Origin: Sclerurus mexicanus
Lineage: Eukaryota > Chordata > Aves > Passeriformes > Furnariidae
Length of the DNA: 64,000 nucleotides
Reading direction: 5' to 3'
NCBI GenBank assembly: GCA_013396755.1
Contig: VWZF01002261.1
Span: forward strand, 1,488,001-1,552,000
Position 1 is the first letter of the stretch; each line of letters starts with the position of its first letter. The translations under genes were made by a program, and so were the position numbers. The notes under the pieces are model-generated. The model ran no database searches. It had not been told where the DNA came from and saw only the letters and a program-made list of their open reading frames with translations. Positions 34,914 through 47,993 of this stretch are shown one piece after another.

Positions 34914-37452
34914 GTAAGTGCAGTACCAGAAGCTGGCCTTTGGCTCTGATTTTTATACAAAAAGTTGAATCCAGCAGTGGCACAGCCTGAGAGATATGAA
35001 AGCACCGCTGCACTTTCAGATAACACAAAAAAGCCATGTTCCATCTCGATGTATATTAGATGTAATATGCATAGGTTGGGGATGAATGATTTAGAGATTT
35101 AATTTTTTTTTAATTTTTTTTTTTAATGGATTAAACTGTGTGAGAGAAAATCATCGCTGGAGGAGAGGAGTGGTTCATAGGTCGGTAATTAGAGCAGAGG
35201 ACTGGGATTCAGGAGGATTCTCTGCTTCCTTTTTATTCCTCTTCCTTTGATTTTAATAGATCATGTGGGTCTGGACATGGGACTTCTCAAAAGCACCTAC
35301 GAAAGTTAAACTCCAGATTGGATTTTACTCTCTCTTCCTGCTTCCATTATTATGCAGTATTACCTTTCATATGTAGAGGATTTTAATACTCTGTCTCAAA
35401 ATACCGCAGGTCTTTCCAATCCTGTGTTTCTGTGACTAATCAGTGCACAGACAGCTTTGAGATCTTTGGTTTCAAATGAAAATATCATTATAAAACAGTT
35501 GACCAAGATCTTAAAAAGTACCTGGGGTGAAATACTCAGTCATGTCTCTTTAATTTCATTGAATTCTTCAAACAAGGTACTCCATTTGGTACAAATTTTT
35601 ATTTCGTGAATCTTTTTCAGGGAAATTGTCATTGTGTTATAGCATTTAAAGTACTTAAATCATGCATGTTTATGTTACATAGAATATTCCATCTTATTTG
35701 TATATTGTATATATTATGATGGTTATTCAGGACGTGTGTGTTGTTTGTGGTCACCCTACTTTGATTATCCAGGATGTTAGGGAGAATAAAAGTCTGAGGT
35801 TGCATAAGGACTCAGATTTGGTGTGTTGGACACCCAAGTTTGGTTTTTTCAGGTTAGTCTGCTGCTAATTAAAGCAATTAGATACTTGTAGAGAGTGAGT
35901 AATTCTTCCTTCCTCCTTGTTAACTTAACAAGCAGTGCATGGCAGCGACTCCTGGTGATTAGGGATTCATCTGTGGTAGCAGACGGCTCACTTTATAACT
36001 ACCTGCCTATGCCTCTTGCTTTTTAAGCAACTCTCCCATAGATCTGCTTCAGAGCTGCTCTTAGCAAACACCACAACATCTACTGCTACTCTTGTCTTAC
36101 TCAGGACTTTGTTATTTTCATACACAGATTGTGTTTATCATGGCAGTGTCATCCAAACCCATTGGAACCACCCTGGTCTGCAACCCAGGCTGAAAGGCAC
36201 TGTGCAGCAACTGAATACAGCTGCTCCACAAATTAAACACATTCTTGGTTAAGGGGGGCAACAAGAAACTGATTCTCATTTGCTCTTGCACATACTCTGT
36301 GATCTTGAGGCTCTCACTGAGTTTCTTTTGGCAAACAAGAGAGCCTATAAACATGCTGTTGTTTATTGGGGCTATCTGGAAGCAATGCAGACCTCTTTGT
36401 CCAGAAAGATGAAAAAGAAGCATCAGAAGGTGACCACTGGAAAATTCCAGTAATTTCTGTCCCTAAAGAAGGCAGAAATGCATGCAGTGCCTTCCACCAT
36501 TTTGTACTGTTTGTTTCCGCTCCCTATCAGGACTGGAATAGAGCAATGATTTAAAAAATTGCAGATCAAAAGTTATTTCAGCTATTAGTCATTAAAAAAA
36601 TCTTTCAGTTTAGTATTGGGAAAATGTCAGCATCAGCTGTCACTTACTTTGGCTCCTTGATTTCCTTCTCATAGCTGAGAAAGTACTGAAGCTGGAGAAA
36701 CAGTACAGTGCTGTGTCTTCTGCAGGGTTGCCACAGCAGTCAAATATTATCAGGCAATTATTCTGGAATATTTGTTTTGACATAAGTTCAGTACAGTAAA
36801 GTAGTACAAGGTTAAAGACATCATAGGTGTAATGGACTTGTCAAACCCTATAAGGAATTTGTGTAATTCTGTACTTCACCTATCTCGTGAGGATGTAACA
36901 AACCTGCCAGTTCCACTGCAGGATCTCAGTGGGCTGGAGTCTGCCCTTATTAAAATTCTTATTGTACTTTTATCTTGGATTTTTTTTTCTATTTTGACTG
37001 GGTTTGGCCACTCAGGGAAGGCTGACTTTAAATGACATTATTTATGTTGGCTTGGACACCAAATTCTGACTCTGTTACATTCTGAGTTTTTAGAAACTGT
37101 CCGTTCAGAATTTGGACAAAATGTCAAAACCTTCCACTTTTAATCTAACAGAAATATCAGGGTGTTTTTTTACAGCAGCAATCTTCTCCAGATCCTCAGG
37201 CTGCAGCAGACCTAGGGGATGCTGCTCACTCAGATGACTGAGATCCTTGCCATGGCTGCCTGCTCTTCAATTGCAGCTGTGTCTCAAGCCAAAGTCCTGT
37301 CAAGTCAAAACGTCAGTGCCATCACTTTCTTCACAGAATTTAGATAGAAGAAGAATATCAGTCAAAACTGAGGCTAATGGAGGTGATTTAAATTGCCCCA
37401 CAAAAAAAGGGACATAAAACTCATCTGCGTGGACGTGGGGAGTTTGGTGGTG

Positions 37453-37475
37453 TATATATATATATATATATATAT
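37453..37475. repeat. (TA)n microsatellite
   Basis: About eleven uninterrupted TA units, the longest pure TA run in the window. Confidence 0.9.
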
Positions 37476-37742
37476 TTAATGAGGTTTGAAAAGAAGTTAG
37501 ATAACCAGCTACAAAGGCAGGTTTCCAAAACAGATCAGTATTGAAGTGAAGCAGATACAGAGCAGCCGTAGGCATTTTCAGTGATCTAACTTTCAAAAAA
37601 CTGGAATTAAACATCAATTGCTATGGCAAGAGACACAGTAATGATGCACTATTACTGGGAAAATTTCACCGTGTCTTCTCTCTGCCTCACATAATGGCTA
37701 GAGGAGTTTTTGAGGGTCTAAGTGTGGGGTTCCCCACCCTTA

Positions 37743-37778
37743 CTATCAGTGATTCCTACCTATTCCTATCAGTGATTC
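37743..37778 (+). repeat. 23-bp-period partial tandem repeat
   Basis: CTATCAGTGATTC occurs at 37743-37755 and again at 37766-37778, separated by a related CTACCTATTC spacer. A small local duplication. Confidence 0.8.
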
Positions 37779-38472
37779 TCTAGCTGAAGTCCTTTGCTCT
37801 TGTACCTTTCATTTGAGAAAGAAAGAGTTGCTTTTTCTGTTACAGGTTACATTTTTTAAAATAAAACTATTAACATGCCCTAGTTGTCCACTTACAGTCT
37901 CACACAGCTGACATCCAGAGATGCTTAAAAGACTTACACAGTCTTCAAAGCTGAAGATGCCCCAATGTAGACATAAAGTTTACATTTCTCCATTTTGTTG
38001 TGAAAACAGCCCATTTAAATTGAGAGCAGATAGCTCTTAATGCAGTGGTACTACAGATGCTGGCAGCTGAAACAAAGAAGCTGCCTAAGGAATAAAGTTA
38101 AGATCTATTTTGCTGCCATTTTATGAATCCCTCAGGTTGGTGTAGACTGGAATGAGGCAACTGCAGTGGTAGTGCCTGGCCGGGACAACGCTGGGCAAAA
38201 GGAACCTGAGTCTTAGTGATGTCAGTCAAAGCCCTTTGCTTCATTTTGGGGAGTGGAAACAGACCTAAAAGAGCAAATTGTCTCCTGTGTTGCTGAGTTG
38301 TCAATAATGGCAATAATTGCTATCCAAGCAAGCTGAGAAACACTTGTTTCCAAAAGTACTTTTTCCTGTTTGGAAGTTGTTTGATGATCTCTACAATCAG
38401 AGCAATGCTTTTCTCCACCTGAAGTTTAAGATGCCAGCTGTGCTTAGAGCTGTTTATTGCAATGCTTGAGGC

Positions 38473-38489
38473 AAAAAAAAAAAAAAAAA
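38473..38489 (+). repeat. Poly(A) run (A17)
   Basis: Seventeen consecutive A. No recognisable retrocopy lies immediately upstream, so it is listed as simple sequence. Confidence 0.9.
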
Positions 38490-38544
38490 GTAAATCAATG
38501 TAACTATTTGAAATTTGATATAGAATTCAGTTTGTGACTTATTT

Positions 38545-38571
38545 GCTGTAGTAACTGCTGTAGTAACTGCT
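38545..38571 (+). repeat. 12-bp tandem repeat
   Basis: GCTGTAGTAACT occurs twice in tandem, followed by a partial third unit (GCT). Confidence 0.9.
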
Positions 38572-38937
38572 AAAGGGCTTCTTTCATTTGGCCACCTGTT
38601 TCTCTTCAGAGCTCTGAATTCTGGAATTAGAGTTCAGTCATCTTTGTTAATGCTTTCCAAACTATGCTGGAAGACATCTTCATGCTCAAAATATCACCAA
38701 GCTGTGTCCTGTCCTATCACAGCTGTTGTTGGACACACCACCCTGTTAGACCTGCCTATGTTGTGATTGCCTAATATGGCTAAGTCAAAATCCTTTGGGT
38801 TAGTAAAAACTCCTGTTTGGAGTATTAGTCCATTTAGATTGTTGTGACACTATGGAAAGGGGTGGGCAGCAGTAACAAGCCTGATAGGCTGTAAACTCTG
38901 CTTGGGTGATGATGAGTAGCTAGAGGCAGTCATCTCT

Positions 38938-38965
38938 TCACAGAATCACAGAATATTCTCAGTGT
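38938..38965 (-). mobile_element. Possible CR1 3'-terminal scrap
   Basis: TCACAGAATCACAGAATATTCT matches, from memory, the complement of the 3' end of an avian CR1 subfamily. Similarity fades within about 25-30 bases, so this is either a very short truncated copy or a chance match to the terminal octamer-like repeat. Confidence 0.4.
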
Positions 38966-39732
38966 TATTCAGCTGAAACCAAGCCATGGGACCAAAGTCT
39001 GAGGCACCCTGTGATACATTGTCATGTGCATCAGCCTATAAGTTTTCCCCTGAAAGTTAGGACTCCTACCACCTTCTTTTACAGCTAAAAGGAACTTTGA
39101 CCTTTATAACAAGAGTTGCCTTGGATGCTTTGCACCAATGAATAGTTGCATGTGCGTATCCAGAAGACTGTTGCAATTGCATTGTAAATGCAAACGCCTC
39201 CTCAATATATCCTGTACATTTTCAAAACCGGAGAGACAAAATTACAGCCCAGAGGATTCTGTTCTCTTTCTCGTTTATGGATGTAGATTTTTCTTTGACT
39301 ATGTTAAAGAAAGTCTCTAACCCTTCCAGCTGGCTTCAGCTTATTGCTTTCTTGCTGCCTGCCTTACTGTAAATGTTCTTCTGCTCACTTCTTCCTGGCA
39401 CACACTTTCTCTTAGGCTGAGTTTTAATTCCTAATCATATGTCTTGTATCTTAATTATAGTAGGGGAAATCATGTCTCCAGATCGACACACAGAAGGAAC
39501 CTTCACATACACCAGTGATCTTATGTGTACAGCTCAGCTTTCCCCACAGCACTACCAAGGCCTCTGCTTCCTGCAGACACATGCAGTGTCTGTGTTGGGA
39601 AGGCAGTGACAACACTGACAGGTAGCAAGCAAGGAGGAGATGACAAGCTTGTGAGAAAAAGAGAGTGAAACCTGATTGTTTTGTTCTCTGATAGAACCTT
39701 CATTTTACCTAAAGAAGAGTAGGTTCTAGTTA

Positions 39733-39836
39733 ATGACTGTATATGGCTGTACATTTGTATGTATTTAAATATACATGCGTACATACTCTCATATACATGA
39801 ATATGTGTGTATGTGCATTTGCATGTGTGTATGTAA
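39733..39836 (+). repeat. Degenerate ATGT/ACAT-type microsatellite
   Basis: Interrupted alternation of TGTATG, ATACATG and GTGTGTATG. On both strands it gives Cys/His/Tyr-rich overlapping frames (39521-40014), which are artefacts of the repeat rather than genes. Confidence 0.7.
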
Positions 39837-40349
39837 CTGAGAGCTCTCCCACAGATTTCATGGTGTTGCTTCCTGTCCATAGTTTTCTAAACTTTCTCGA
39901 CTTCCCCCAGGAAAGCTGCAGAAAACAGCCAAGGAGACCTGTGTTTAGAAGCAGCTTCTTTAGAGAAATAGCTGCATTGTATAATGTGGTATAATATAAA
40001 GGCCTGCAAAACAATGTACTGCAAGCTTTGTGTTGAAAGTTGGTCGGAAAAAAGCTCTTGTTGACATCTAGAAATCTTGAATCAACCCATTTTTGGAGGG
40101 GGAGAGACGAATCTCTGCCTGCTTTCCTTCTGGGCTGTGTACTTGTTTCTTTTTTAATTCCATCTATGCTTATGTTTTTTAAGCAAATGTGCCTGTCAGA
40201 GCTTTAAATCAATACCATTACAGCCTTACTTGAAGGTAAACTATTTCAAGAGGCTGGCCTGCTCTACCCTGCAATTATATCATGTGCTAAGTGAGTGAAA
40301 CTTTCAAAGGTATTGAAGGCTTCTGGGTTTGTGTTTTAGTTTTCCATTT

Positions 40350-40470
40350 CACTAGATGACATCCACTGATAATGGCCTTACCATGACGGGAAATTAATTG
40401 AGAGAGCATTTCTACAGTGCCATAATTTTATCATCCACCCTATTGCTGCTATTAGCAGGAATCCATAACC
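40350..40470. promoter_or_regulatory. Possible conserved non-coding element
   Basis: Dense non-repetitive sequence with GATAATGG, AAATTAATTGAG, CATAATTTTATC and GCTATTAGC motifs, consistent with homeodomain and GATA-type sites. Texture only; conservation untested. Confidence 0.17.
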
Positions 40471-41609
40471 CCATGGGTGCTTTGAGAGAATCTCTTTTAG
40501 CAGAACTCATGGTGTAGAGGTTACATGGTTGGCTCCTTCCATCAGTTGGGTGTCAAATCACTGTCAGAAAGAAATTACTGGTGTATTCATTTTTTTTAGC
40601 TTCTAACCTTGTGCTGTGGGGCAGGAGATGATTTGTAGTGAGCCATTGGGGAGTGAAGAGTGCTCGTGGCCACTGAAGGCTTCTCTCACAAAGGTACTTA
40701 GCAGAATCGTTGTACATTAACACGGATGCACGCAGCAGCATTTTTGATCTAATGTCTGTTACAAAGTGCTGTAAGGAAATTATACCTTCTGACTCATCAT
40801 CTTGTATGTAGCAGGATAGTAAAATAATCATGTTCCAGTGGATTTTTTGATTAAATTGCATTCCCTGATTTTCCCCATGCTGACTACTACAAAGCAGGTT
40901 TTCTTAAATCCCTAGAAGGAAACTAGCCTTCCTAAGTTCATAATACTGATGTTGTAAAATAATTCAATTTTCCTCAAAGCCTGTTGTTTCCTCTTTCACA
41001 TTCTTGAATTACTTTAATAAATCTTAAGCTGATTTATAAAGCATGCTGTAACTTAGAAGAATGGGTTTGGAAATGGTTGATGTAGGCTCTAAAGCTTCTC
41101 TACTTATCTTGTGACTTTCACAGGTATTTTTCTCATTTTCTGAATGAAGCATCCCTTTACCCATTCTCCTTCTCCATGGTAGGCCAGTAAATTAAGATAA
41201 AATACAGTTTTGCTCTCTTTTTCCATCTCACCTGTAGCAAAACAGCAATATCTCTATGAAACTGATTATAGCCAAGATTGTGCCATGCTCCTCAGAAGAT
41301 ATGCATGCTGGAACTTAAATTTACACTCACTGAAATGTTATAATTACAATAACGTGAACTTAGGTGTAAGATGAACTGTTGTGAAAGTTCACTTTTTTTT
41401 TTTCATTTGAAACTTACTGCTTTTAAATACATATTGAAGAATCTCAAACTTTGGATTCTCTTTCCTTTTTCTGTTACCTTCTCCCACTTTCTACTCTGCC
41501 ATTAATTGGGAAAAAGAAGAGGTGAGAAAACTGCAGAAGAAAAGGATTGTTATTATCTGAAAAGCACCTGTTTCTTTTCTTATTGTTATTATTTCCCCTT
41601 AAAGATAAC

Positions 41610-41760
41610 CCCTGACCCCTTAATGCTTAATTGGCATTTTTGATGCATCAGGTGGGATTATTGCTGATCTCTGGCTGCAACGATCTCATGATAATTAAGC
41701 AGTAATCATGTTTAATTTTTCCTGTGCAGTAAAGTTGATGTGACGGAGTGCATGGAGGAT
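41610..41760. promoter_or_regulatory. Possible conserved regulatory element with TAAT cluster
   Basis: Within about 110 bp there are TAATGCTTAATTGG, TGATGCATCA (a 10-bp palindrome at 41641-41650), GGATTATTG, ATGATAATTAAG and AGTAATCATG. These are several TAAT/ATTA homeodomain cores plus POU-like ATGATAAT, with no repeat and no open frame. It is the strongest enhancer-like patch I saw by eye. Confidence 0.28.
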
Positions 41761-43704
41761 ACAAATTACTCATGTGAAAGTGAGATTTTGCCAGCTCTCC
41801 TCTTCGAAGTGGGATCACAGCTTAAATACAACTCTAAAGATGACTCTTCCTCCTCTCCTCTTTCTTCTTTGTGACATTTTCTCTCCAGAAAATAATTCCC
41901 TCTATTCAGATTCCCCTGTGGAATTCCTTTTGATTACTGCTGTAGCAGTGAGTGTGACAAGAAATTCAGGAAGCCAGAACGAGCAGAAGGAGCTTTGCTC
42001 CTTCGCTGTGTAGAGGGAGAGCTCAGGGTGCTGCGTTTCCAGATGAGGAGCTGCCTCTGACACCACTTGCAGCTCTCCCAAGGTTTTCTCTCCCATGAAC
42101 ACCAGTGGGCAGCTGCAGGGGTACCTCAAGAGAACAAGGCTGCGAGCAGACCCTGACCTGGGCAGCCTGACTGCACAGATCAGCAGTAGATCATTGACAG
42201 GGGCAGTGCTTCTCTCTTCTCTTGTGCTAGTGCACACCTGGGTTAAAATAATGGTCTTCAAATCCCTTCCCAAGCAACCCCTCCGTGAGAATGTGTTGTG
42301 ACTATATATTCACCCAAGTAGTCCTGTGCCAGAGTCCCTCACCAAGACTGGCCAAAATTCAAACAATTGCAGTGCTAGCATAAGTGTAAAAGAAGATCCA
42401 GTGGCCTTACCTAAAAACATAATCCTCTGGACCACATTTTGCAGGAATACTTTTATGAAAGGGAAAATACTCTTGCCAAATGTTGGAGTGCATCTTTCAG
42501 ATGGAAAACTGCATCAAAGGAAACCAGGGATGAATCATCCCTACTGTTATTTTCCCTATACTGTTACCAGATCTTCTGGGATTTTGAGGATTTTTTAAAA
42601 CGGAAATTGTAGGAAACTTTCTCATATGTCACCTCTTTTATAGGCTAAATGTGGTATATAAGAAGAGCAACAATTTCTTGACTAAAACATACCAAAAGAA
42701 CCCAAAACCTCTAAAAATAAATGCCATCTTGCCTTTTGTAAGCACTAGAAATGAATGCTTACAGGAGCAGAAAGTACATACTCCCCTTGTACATACTCAT
42801 TCACTTACAAGAACATAATATAACCATCACACAGGTTTGTTTCTGGTTGCTCCTGGCCTATCGTTGCTACAAGAGAATCTATAATTACTCAGCATCTTGC
42901 AAAATGCTGCTTTGCAGCTGTGAGGCAACATCAGAGTTTTTACTGGGTTTGGGCCCACAAACCTGAGTCAAGTCACATGATAAAACAGTTGTGGGACTAA
43001 CAAGGGACTGAAACCTTCCAGGACATGAACCTTGGCAAGGTATAAGTGTGGCAGTGCTCTCTTCATAACTAAAATAATACCAGTGAGGTATCTCTGAAAG
43101 GAAACTTGCATTTTGTTTTAGGGATTAAAAAAATGCTTAAATTCCCCTGTTCTTTATTTGCATTGTATTTATTAGATTTTTAATTTGTTACTCTTGAAAT
43201 TGTTTGTTCCTCTGTCAACTGTTTGTTACAAGATTTTCCTTAGGGGAAAATGGAGGTTCATACCCATGATCACATATCACAGTATGAATAAGACTTGCCA
43301 CACTCCAGTCGGCAGGTGGGAAATATTAGTCTGTAATGCTGGAATGTAATTGGCTTTAGCTTCTCGTATTGTGTCACTAGATACAACTTCATTCTTAGGG
43401 AGCCTGACCTGAGAAACAAGGACATATTTCAAATTCCAAGAGGATTAACTCACTGCATTAAGGGACTTTGAGAGAGTTCAAATGTTATTAACCTAAACCT
43501 GTTTTTTTTTCTTTTTTCTTTTTTTTTTCTTCCAAGAATAATCAGTGGTTTCAGTGGTGATAGTTTTGTTGCTGTTTGTCTTAAGACATTTAAATGTTGA
43601 CAGTTTTGATGGGTACAGCTGGTTTACAAATATCCCTCAAGTTTTATGCCAAAGAACATCCGAACTGCATAATTCATGGATAGTTACTGTAGCTCTTAAA
43701 ATTT

Positions 43705-43719
43705 AAATAAATAAATAAA
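43705..43719 (+). repeat. (AAAT)n microsatellite
   Basis: About four AAAT units followed by GAAGAAG. Confidence 0.8.
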
Positions 43720-46700
43720 GAAGAAGAAATGCCCTTTCAGTCCTCCTTTCATAGCAGAAGTTACCATTGTCTTTATTGTTGCTGCATTAAACATATCTTT
43801 GAGTATGATCTTCTAACTTTCATTGCTGTTGGGTTAAGAACACAAAGAGCACGCCCCTATCCTGATTAGCTACTCTTGTAAAGCAGGACAAAAAAAAAAA
43901 CAGCAATGGTAATTTCTCAGCTCATTAGGTGCATATTCATCTTAATGGGGCATCAAAGTTGAAAACTATAATGCTTTCCTCTCATTTAATACTCCAGAGA
44001 ACATTCACAGTAACCACATGAAAGCAAAAAGGATTTGAACATTGGAGCTGCAAAAGTAAGTGTCTTTGTTCCCTCCAGGCAGATAGAGAGAACTACTTTT
44101 TATCCTTATCCCTGCCTAACTTGCCCTGCTGTTCTAGCCACTGGTCACTAGGGCTGTGTGAATAAAAATATTGATCTCTGTTAGGTTTTCTGGTAGGTCG
44201 AATTTTAAATCCACAGCCCGCAAAGGTTTGGCATCAGCTGAAGAGCAGAGTGTACTGAAATAACCTCCACAGGTTATTTTATTGGTTGTGAGTGTGTAGA
44301 CCCTGAAACAGAGACCCTTCATTACAATGGAAAACTCTCAGTGCCTTGAAACATTTAGGTAAACAACCCCCATCTTTAAAAATATTATCTTTGCATGAAA
44401 TAGTTGTGCCAGTTTAAACTCCGAGCTTTAAAAAGGCATCGTTTCCTGTGGTGTGGGTAATAACAGTGCCCAATTCATGCTATTTACTGAAACAGCAGCT
44501 TTTCCAGAAGCTACTTCTAAAAGTTATTTCAGAGCTAGTGCCCAGCAAGAGTTTTTTTGAGTATGTTTACAGCTGTAACACTGAGCCATGTGTGAATGCC
44601 ACACTTCCTGACTTGACTCTATACTGGCATTCTCTCCAGGGTGCACCAGCACTTGCAACTAAATTTGCTCCTGCTTGTAAAAGTGTTCTGCAAGGTGCTG
44701 ATTTGAGAGGTTGGAGCTCTACTTCTGACAGAGCCACAGAAGAGTGTGTAATTTGCATTATATGGTCAGTTATGTAGGATGCAGTGTATTGGAATGTAAC
44801 AGCGTGCAGCCACTATCTCCCAAACTCCGAATTCTCGGCAGATTTTGCTAGCCTCTCCTAGCCATAAAATGATGGGCTAGGTAAAAATAACTGCTGGTAG
44901 CATGTGTGTTCATTCAGGATGGCAAACAAGCTTTCTTCCAGACTGGTGAAGTTCTCATTTCCTTTCAGTTCTACCACCCACAATAAGAATGGAGAAAGGC
45001 TGCTTCTTCTCCAATACCACTTCTTAGGGACTAAAAGGAAACACTAAATATAGAACAATATTCCATTAGTTTATTTTGTTTGAAACTTTTGCAACTTTTT
45101 GTAACTTTTATGCATATAATTCCTACAATACATTTGTGAAATTATATTAATTTAGTGAAGTAAAAAAATAGAAAAATTGTTTACATAATTCAGAATAATT
45201 TTGGTGGGATATTAGTAGGATAGAGAATTGAACAAAAATGAAGACTTAAGAGGGTTTGAGGTAGATGAAAAACTACCGGTGAAGCAGAAATATCAGGAAG
45301 CTCCTTCAGAAATAGGATGAGAGAAGACAGGATGGATCCATCCATTCAAAACACATGAATCAACAAAGGAGAAGAAGCAGACAGAAAGCATAAGTTCCTC
45401 ATCTGATTACCGATTAAGGTTCTCTGATTTCAGTGAAGTTTTAGGGGTTTATGTCAGCTGGGAGGATTTATCCTTAAAAGGGTTTGGAGATGCATGATGA
45501 TCTTAAAAAGGATGGAGCAAGATAATATGAAGGATAAGGTAAAGCAAGCTCTGAAATGCCTGTTGGTAGGAAATGTCAGTTTGGAGGTGGGGGAAGGAAA
45601 AGGCCTGATGTAAGTGAAGGAGATTCTCTTGGAGAGTGGGTATAAGGCAACCTCCTGCTCCTATACGCAGAGTGTGCATACAATTGTCTTGCAGATTTCC
45701 TGTGTTTTTCTTCTCTTTTGGCAGTTGGTTTATTGTCTGGTTTAAAATCTTTCTGTATTGCTTGTGCATTAAATATTTTATTAGGAAATTTGCAAAATAT
45801 CCCATTGATTGTTGTATCAATACGGGTTAGAGAAATCCAGTGATCCTGCAGCTACATTTTTTGCCTGTGGTCATCATGCATGCTTGTTATATTAGCAAAT
45901 TCTGCCATATTTCAAGGTTGTGTACTGGCTTTCAGAAAAAAGATTGGTCTATGTGAAAACAGTTGGCATTTGAGCAGGATTTGGATGATCACTACTATCA
46001 GGATGCTTTAATTTTCATGGAGTAATTTTTCAAGCCGCACTGAAACATTCTGCTGGATTCACCCCTGGCAAAGGGATTTCTAGGGACAGTTCAGCTACTA
46101 CGTTACAGAAGAGGTGAGTAGACCTACATATTGGTTCATTTTGGCCTCAAAATGATAACAATTTAAATTTAGTGGCAATACAGGTCGTTCTGCTCAAGTC
46201 ATTATTGCTGTACTGATTTAAACACTAATAAGGAATTAGTCTGTATACTTGATTAACTTTGAGGTCTGATTAAAAGACTTTGGGTTAGGCATGTTTGTAA
46301 TAGCTTGGCTTCTGGCAATGGATGTGTGTGGGTTTGAGACATGGAGGAGGCCAGCGGCACAGTGGTGGTACCGGATATAGTAGACCTGCAGTCTTGGGAG
46401 TCACAGGCCTTATTTTTAAGAGAGGAAAAGAAAAACCTGAAAGAATCATTTCCTACCTAAAACCCAACTACAGGTTGCTGTATGAAACCTAATAGAGGAG
46501 ATGAGATGTTACAGTCCTCCTTTAATAAATAGGGGATATTCCATAATGCATACTGGAAAATATATTTTCTCATGAAAACAGGAGTCTATAAACAAGCAGC
46601 CACCTACTCTGCATGACCTTGTAGAGGCTCTGTTCTTTCCCATCTGCTACCCTGTCTGGGTAGTTGTTACAGCTTTTTCCTTCCTTTCTCTGCGCAATTT

Positions 46701-47918
46701 AAAAAAAAAAAAACTGAGCTGTAATTAGGCAAGAACAGCACTTAAACATTCTCCCTTTCGCAGCATCGGCTGTGGCATTGAGGTGCTAGAGCATGTGTCC
46801 TTCTTGACATCAAGGCCATGGGTGGCAAAGGCTTGCATCTCATTTATAGGCCAGGCAGAAGCTAATGTCAATCCCAGTTCCATCTATCATCTGGGACACA
46901 GTAAGTGCAGCTTTTATAAATAAGGTGAGCACTAGTGGTGTGGCACAGAGAAGGCACTTTGACGGCTCAGCCACACCCAGTGTTTGTTTGGACAAACACA
47001 GCACAGCACACGGGGGTCCCTGAGCCATAACTTATAAACTCTCTGTGAGGCTGCACTGGTTCTTCTTCCTGAATGGCTGGAAAAAGTTAAATGGAGAAAA
47101 ACCCACCAGAGGAGATGAAAATAAATCTTTGGACATGTTTTAATGAATCTGGTGGTGAATCTCCTATTCTTTTTCAATACAGTGAGACCACAGTTTGCGT
47201 GACCTGGTAGGTAACATAATGACTGATGTCTGCATCACTACCAGTGTAAATGTATTCCCTTTCCTCTAAGCAAAATGCTTATCTTCACAAATTAACACAT
47301 TTTTGTGTTTCATTAATGTTTCCCAAGTACTCTGAAGACAATGTGATGACAAGCCACTGACAAAAAATCAGAATTGCACAAATTTAAGCAGACTGACTGG
47401 TAATGGAGAGAAGGAAAAGCAGAAAACCATTTGTACACTTCAACTGGGAAAGCAGTAAAGTACTGACAGAAAAAATGCCTGTGCTGGTACTGCAGGCAAA
47501 GCTGCTAGCTGAGTTCCTAGCACCAGAGGCTTGGCAGGCCAGGGTGGTGTGCTAAGTAGATGTCATTCCTACTAGAAGGTGTCATTTTTGTGGCTAGTCT
47601 TCATTTCTGTGGAGGCTTTTTTTGGCCAGTGCTTGTGTTCAATGGCAAAAATCATCCATGCGAGAATGCTACAACTGACAGTGACTGCTGCTTTCAGGGG
47701 AGCCCTGCTCTCATAAGGCCTTTATATTTTAGCAAAAACAAAGCTAAAGGGCACTTACAATCCTGTCAGTATGGCAACAGAAAAGCAGGTAACAGGACTG
47801 AGCCCTCAGAAAAGGCCTACTACTTGTCAATAGACATCCATGGTGAGATATTTAAGTCAGCAAATTCATAGGTGTGCAGTTTCCATCCATTCAAGCAGGT
47901 CACAAGACTTATATGCTG

Positions 47919-47993
47919 GTGTGGGGGTTTTTTTGGTTGCTGGGTTTTGGGTTTTTTGTTGTTGTGGTGGGGGTTTTGTGGGCTTTTTTATTT
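47919..47993 (+). repeat. G/T-rich tract with multiple G-runs
   Basis: Plus strand composed of G-runs (GGGGG, GGG, GGG, GGGGG, GGG) spaced by T-runs. Two loops are longer than in canonical G-quadruplex motifs, so quadruplex potential is possible but not certain. The class recurs in complement form elsewhere in the window. Confidence 0.65.

Larger units (their letters stand above)
23460..38930. other. Non-coding DNA, no gene recognised
   Basis: A long block without a supported gene. The largest frames, at 24914-25327 (+) and 29609-29971 (-), overlap frames in other phases and resemble nothing known. It includes TA microsatellites (26.08, 31.93 and 37.45 kb), a TTTG repeat (26.94 kb), an A17 run (38.47 kb), three short tandem repeats (32.88, 37.74 and 38.55 kb), exon candidates at 29.4, 31.3 and 34.9 kb, and possible regulatory DNA at 24.0-24.4, 25.4-25.6 and 34.6 kb. 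Confidence 0.6.

Noticed and set aside
38473..38489. A17 run as the tail of a processed pseudogene
   Set aside because: No recognisable coding body or flanking target duplication was seen upstream.
39521..40014. Cys/Tyr/His-rich frames as a metal-binding or secreted peptide
   Set aside because: They are produced by a degenerate ATGT/ACAT microsatellite on both strands.
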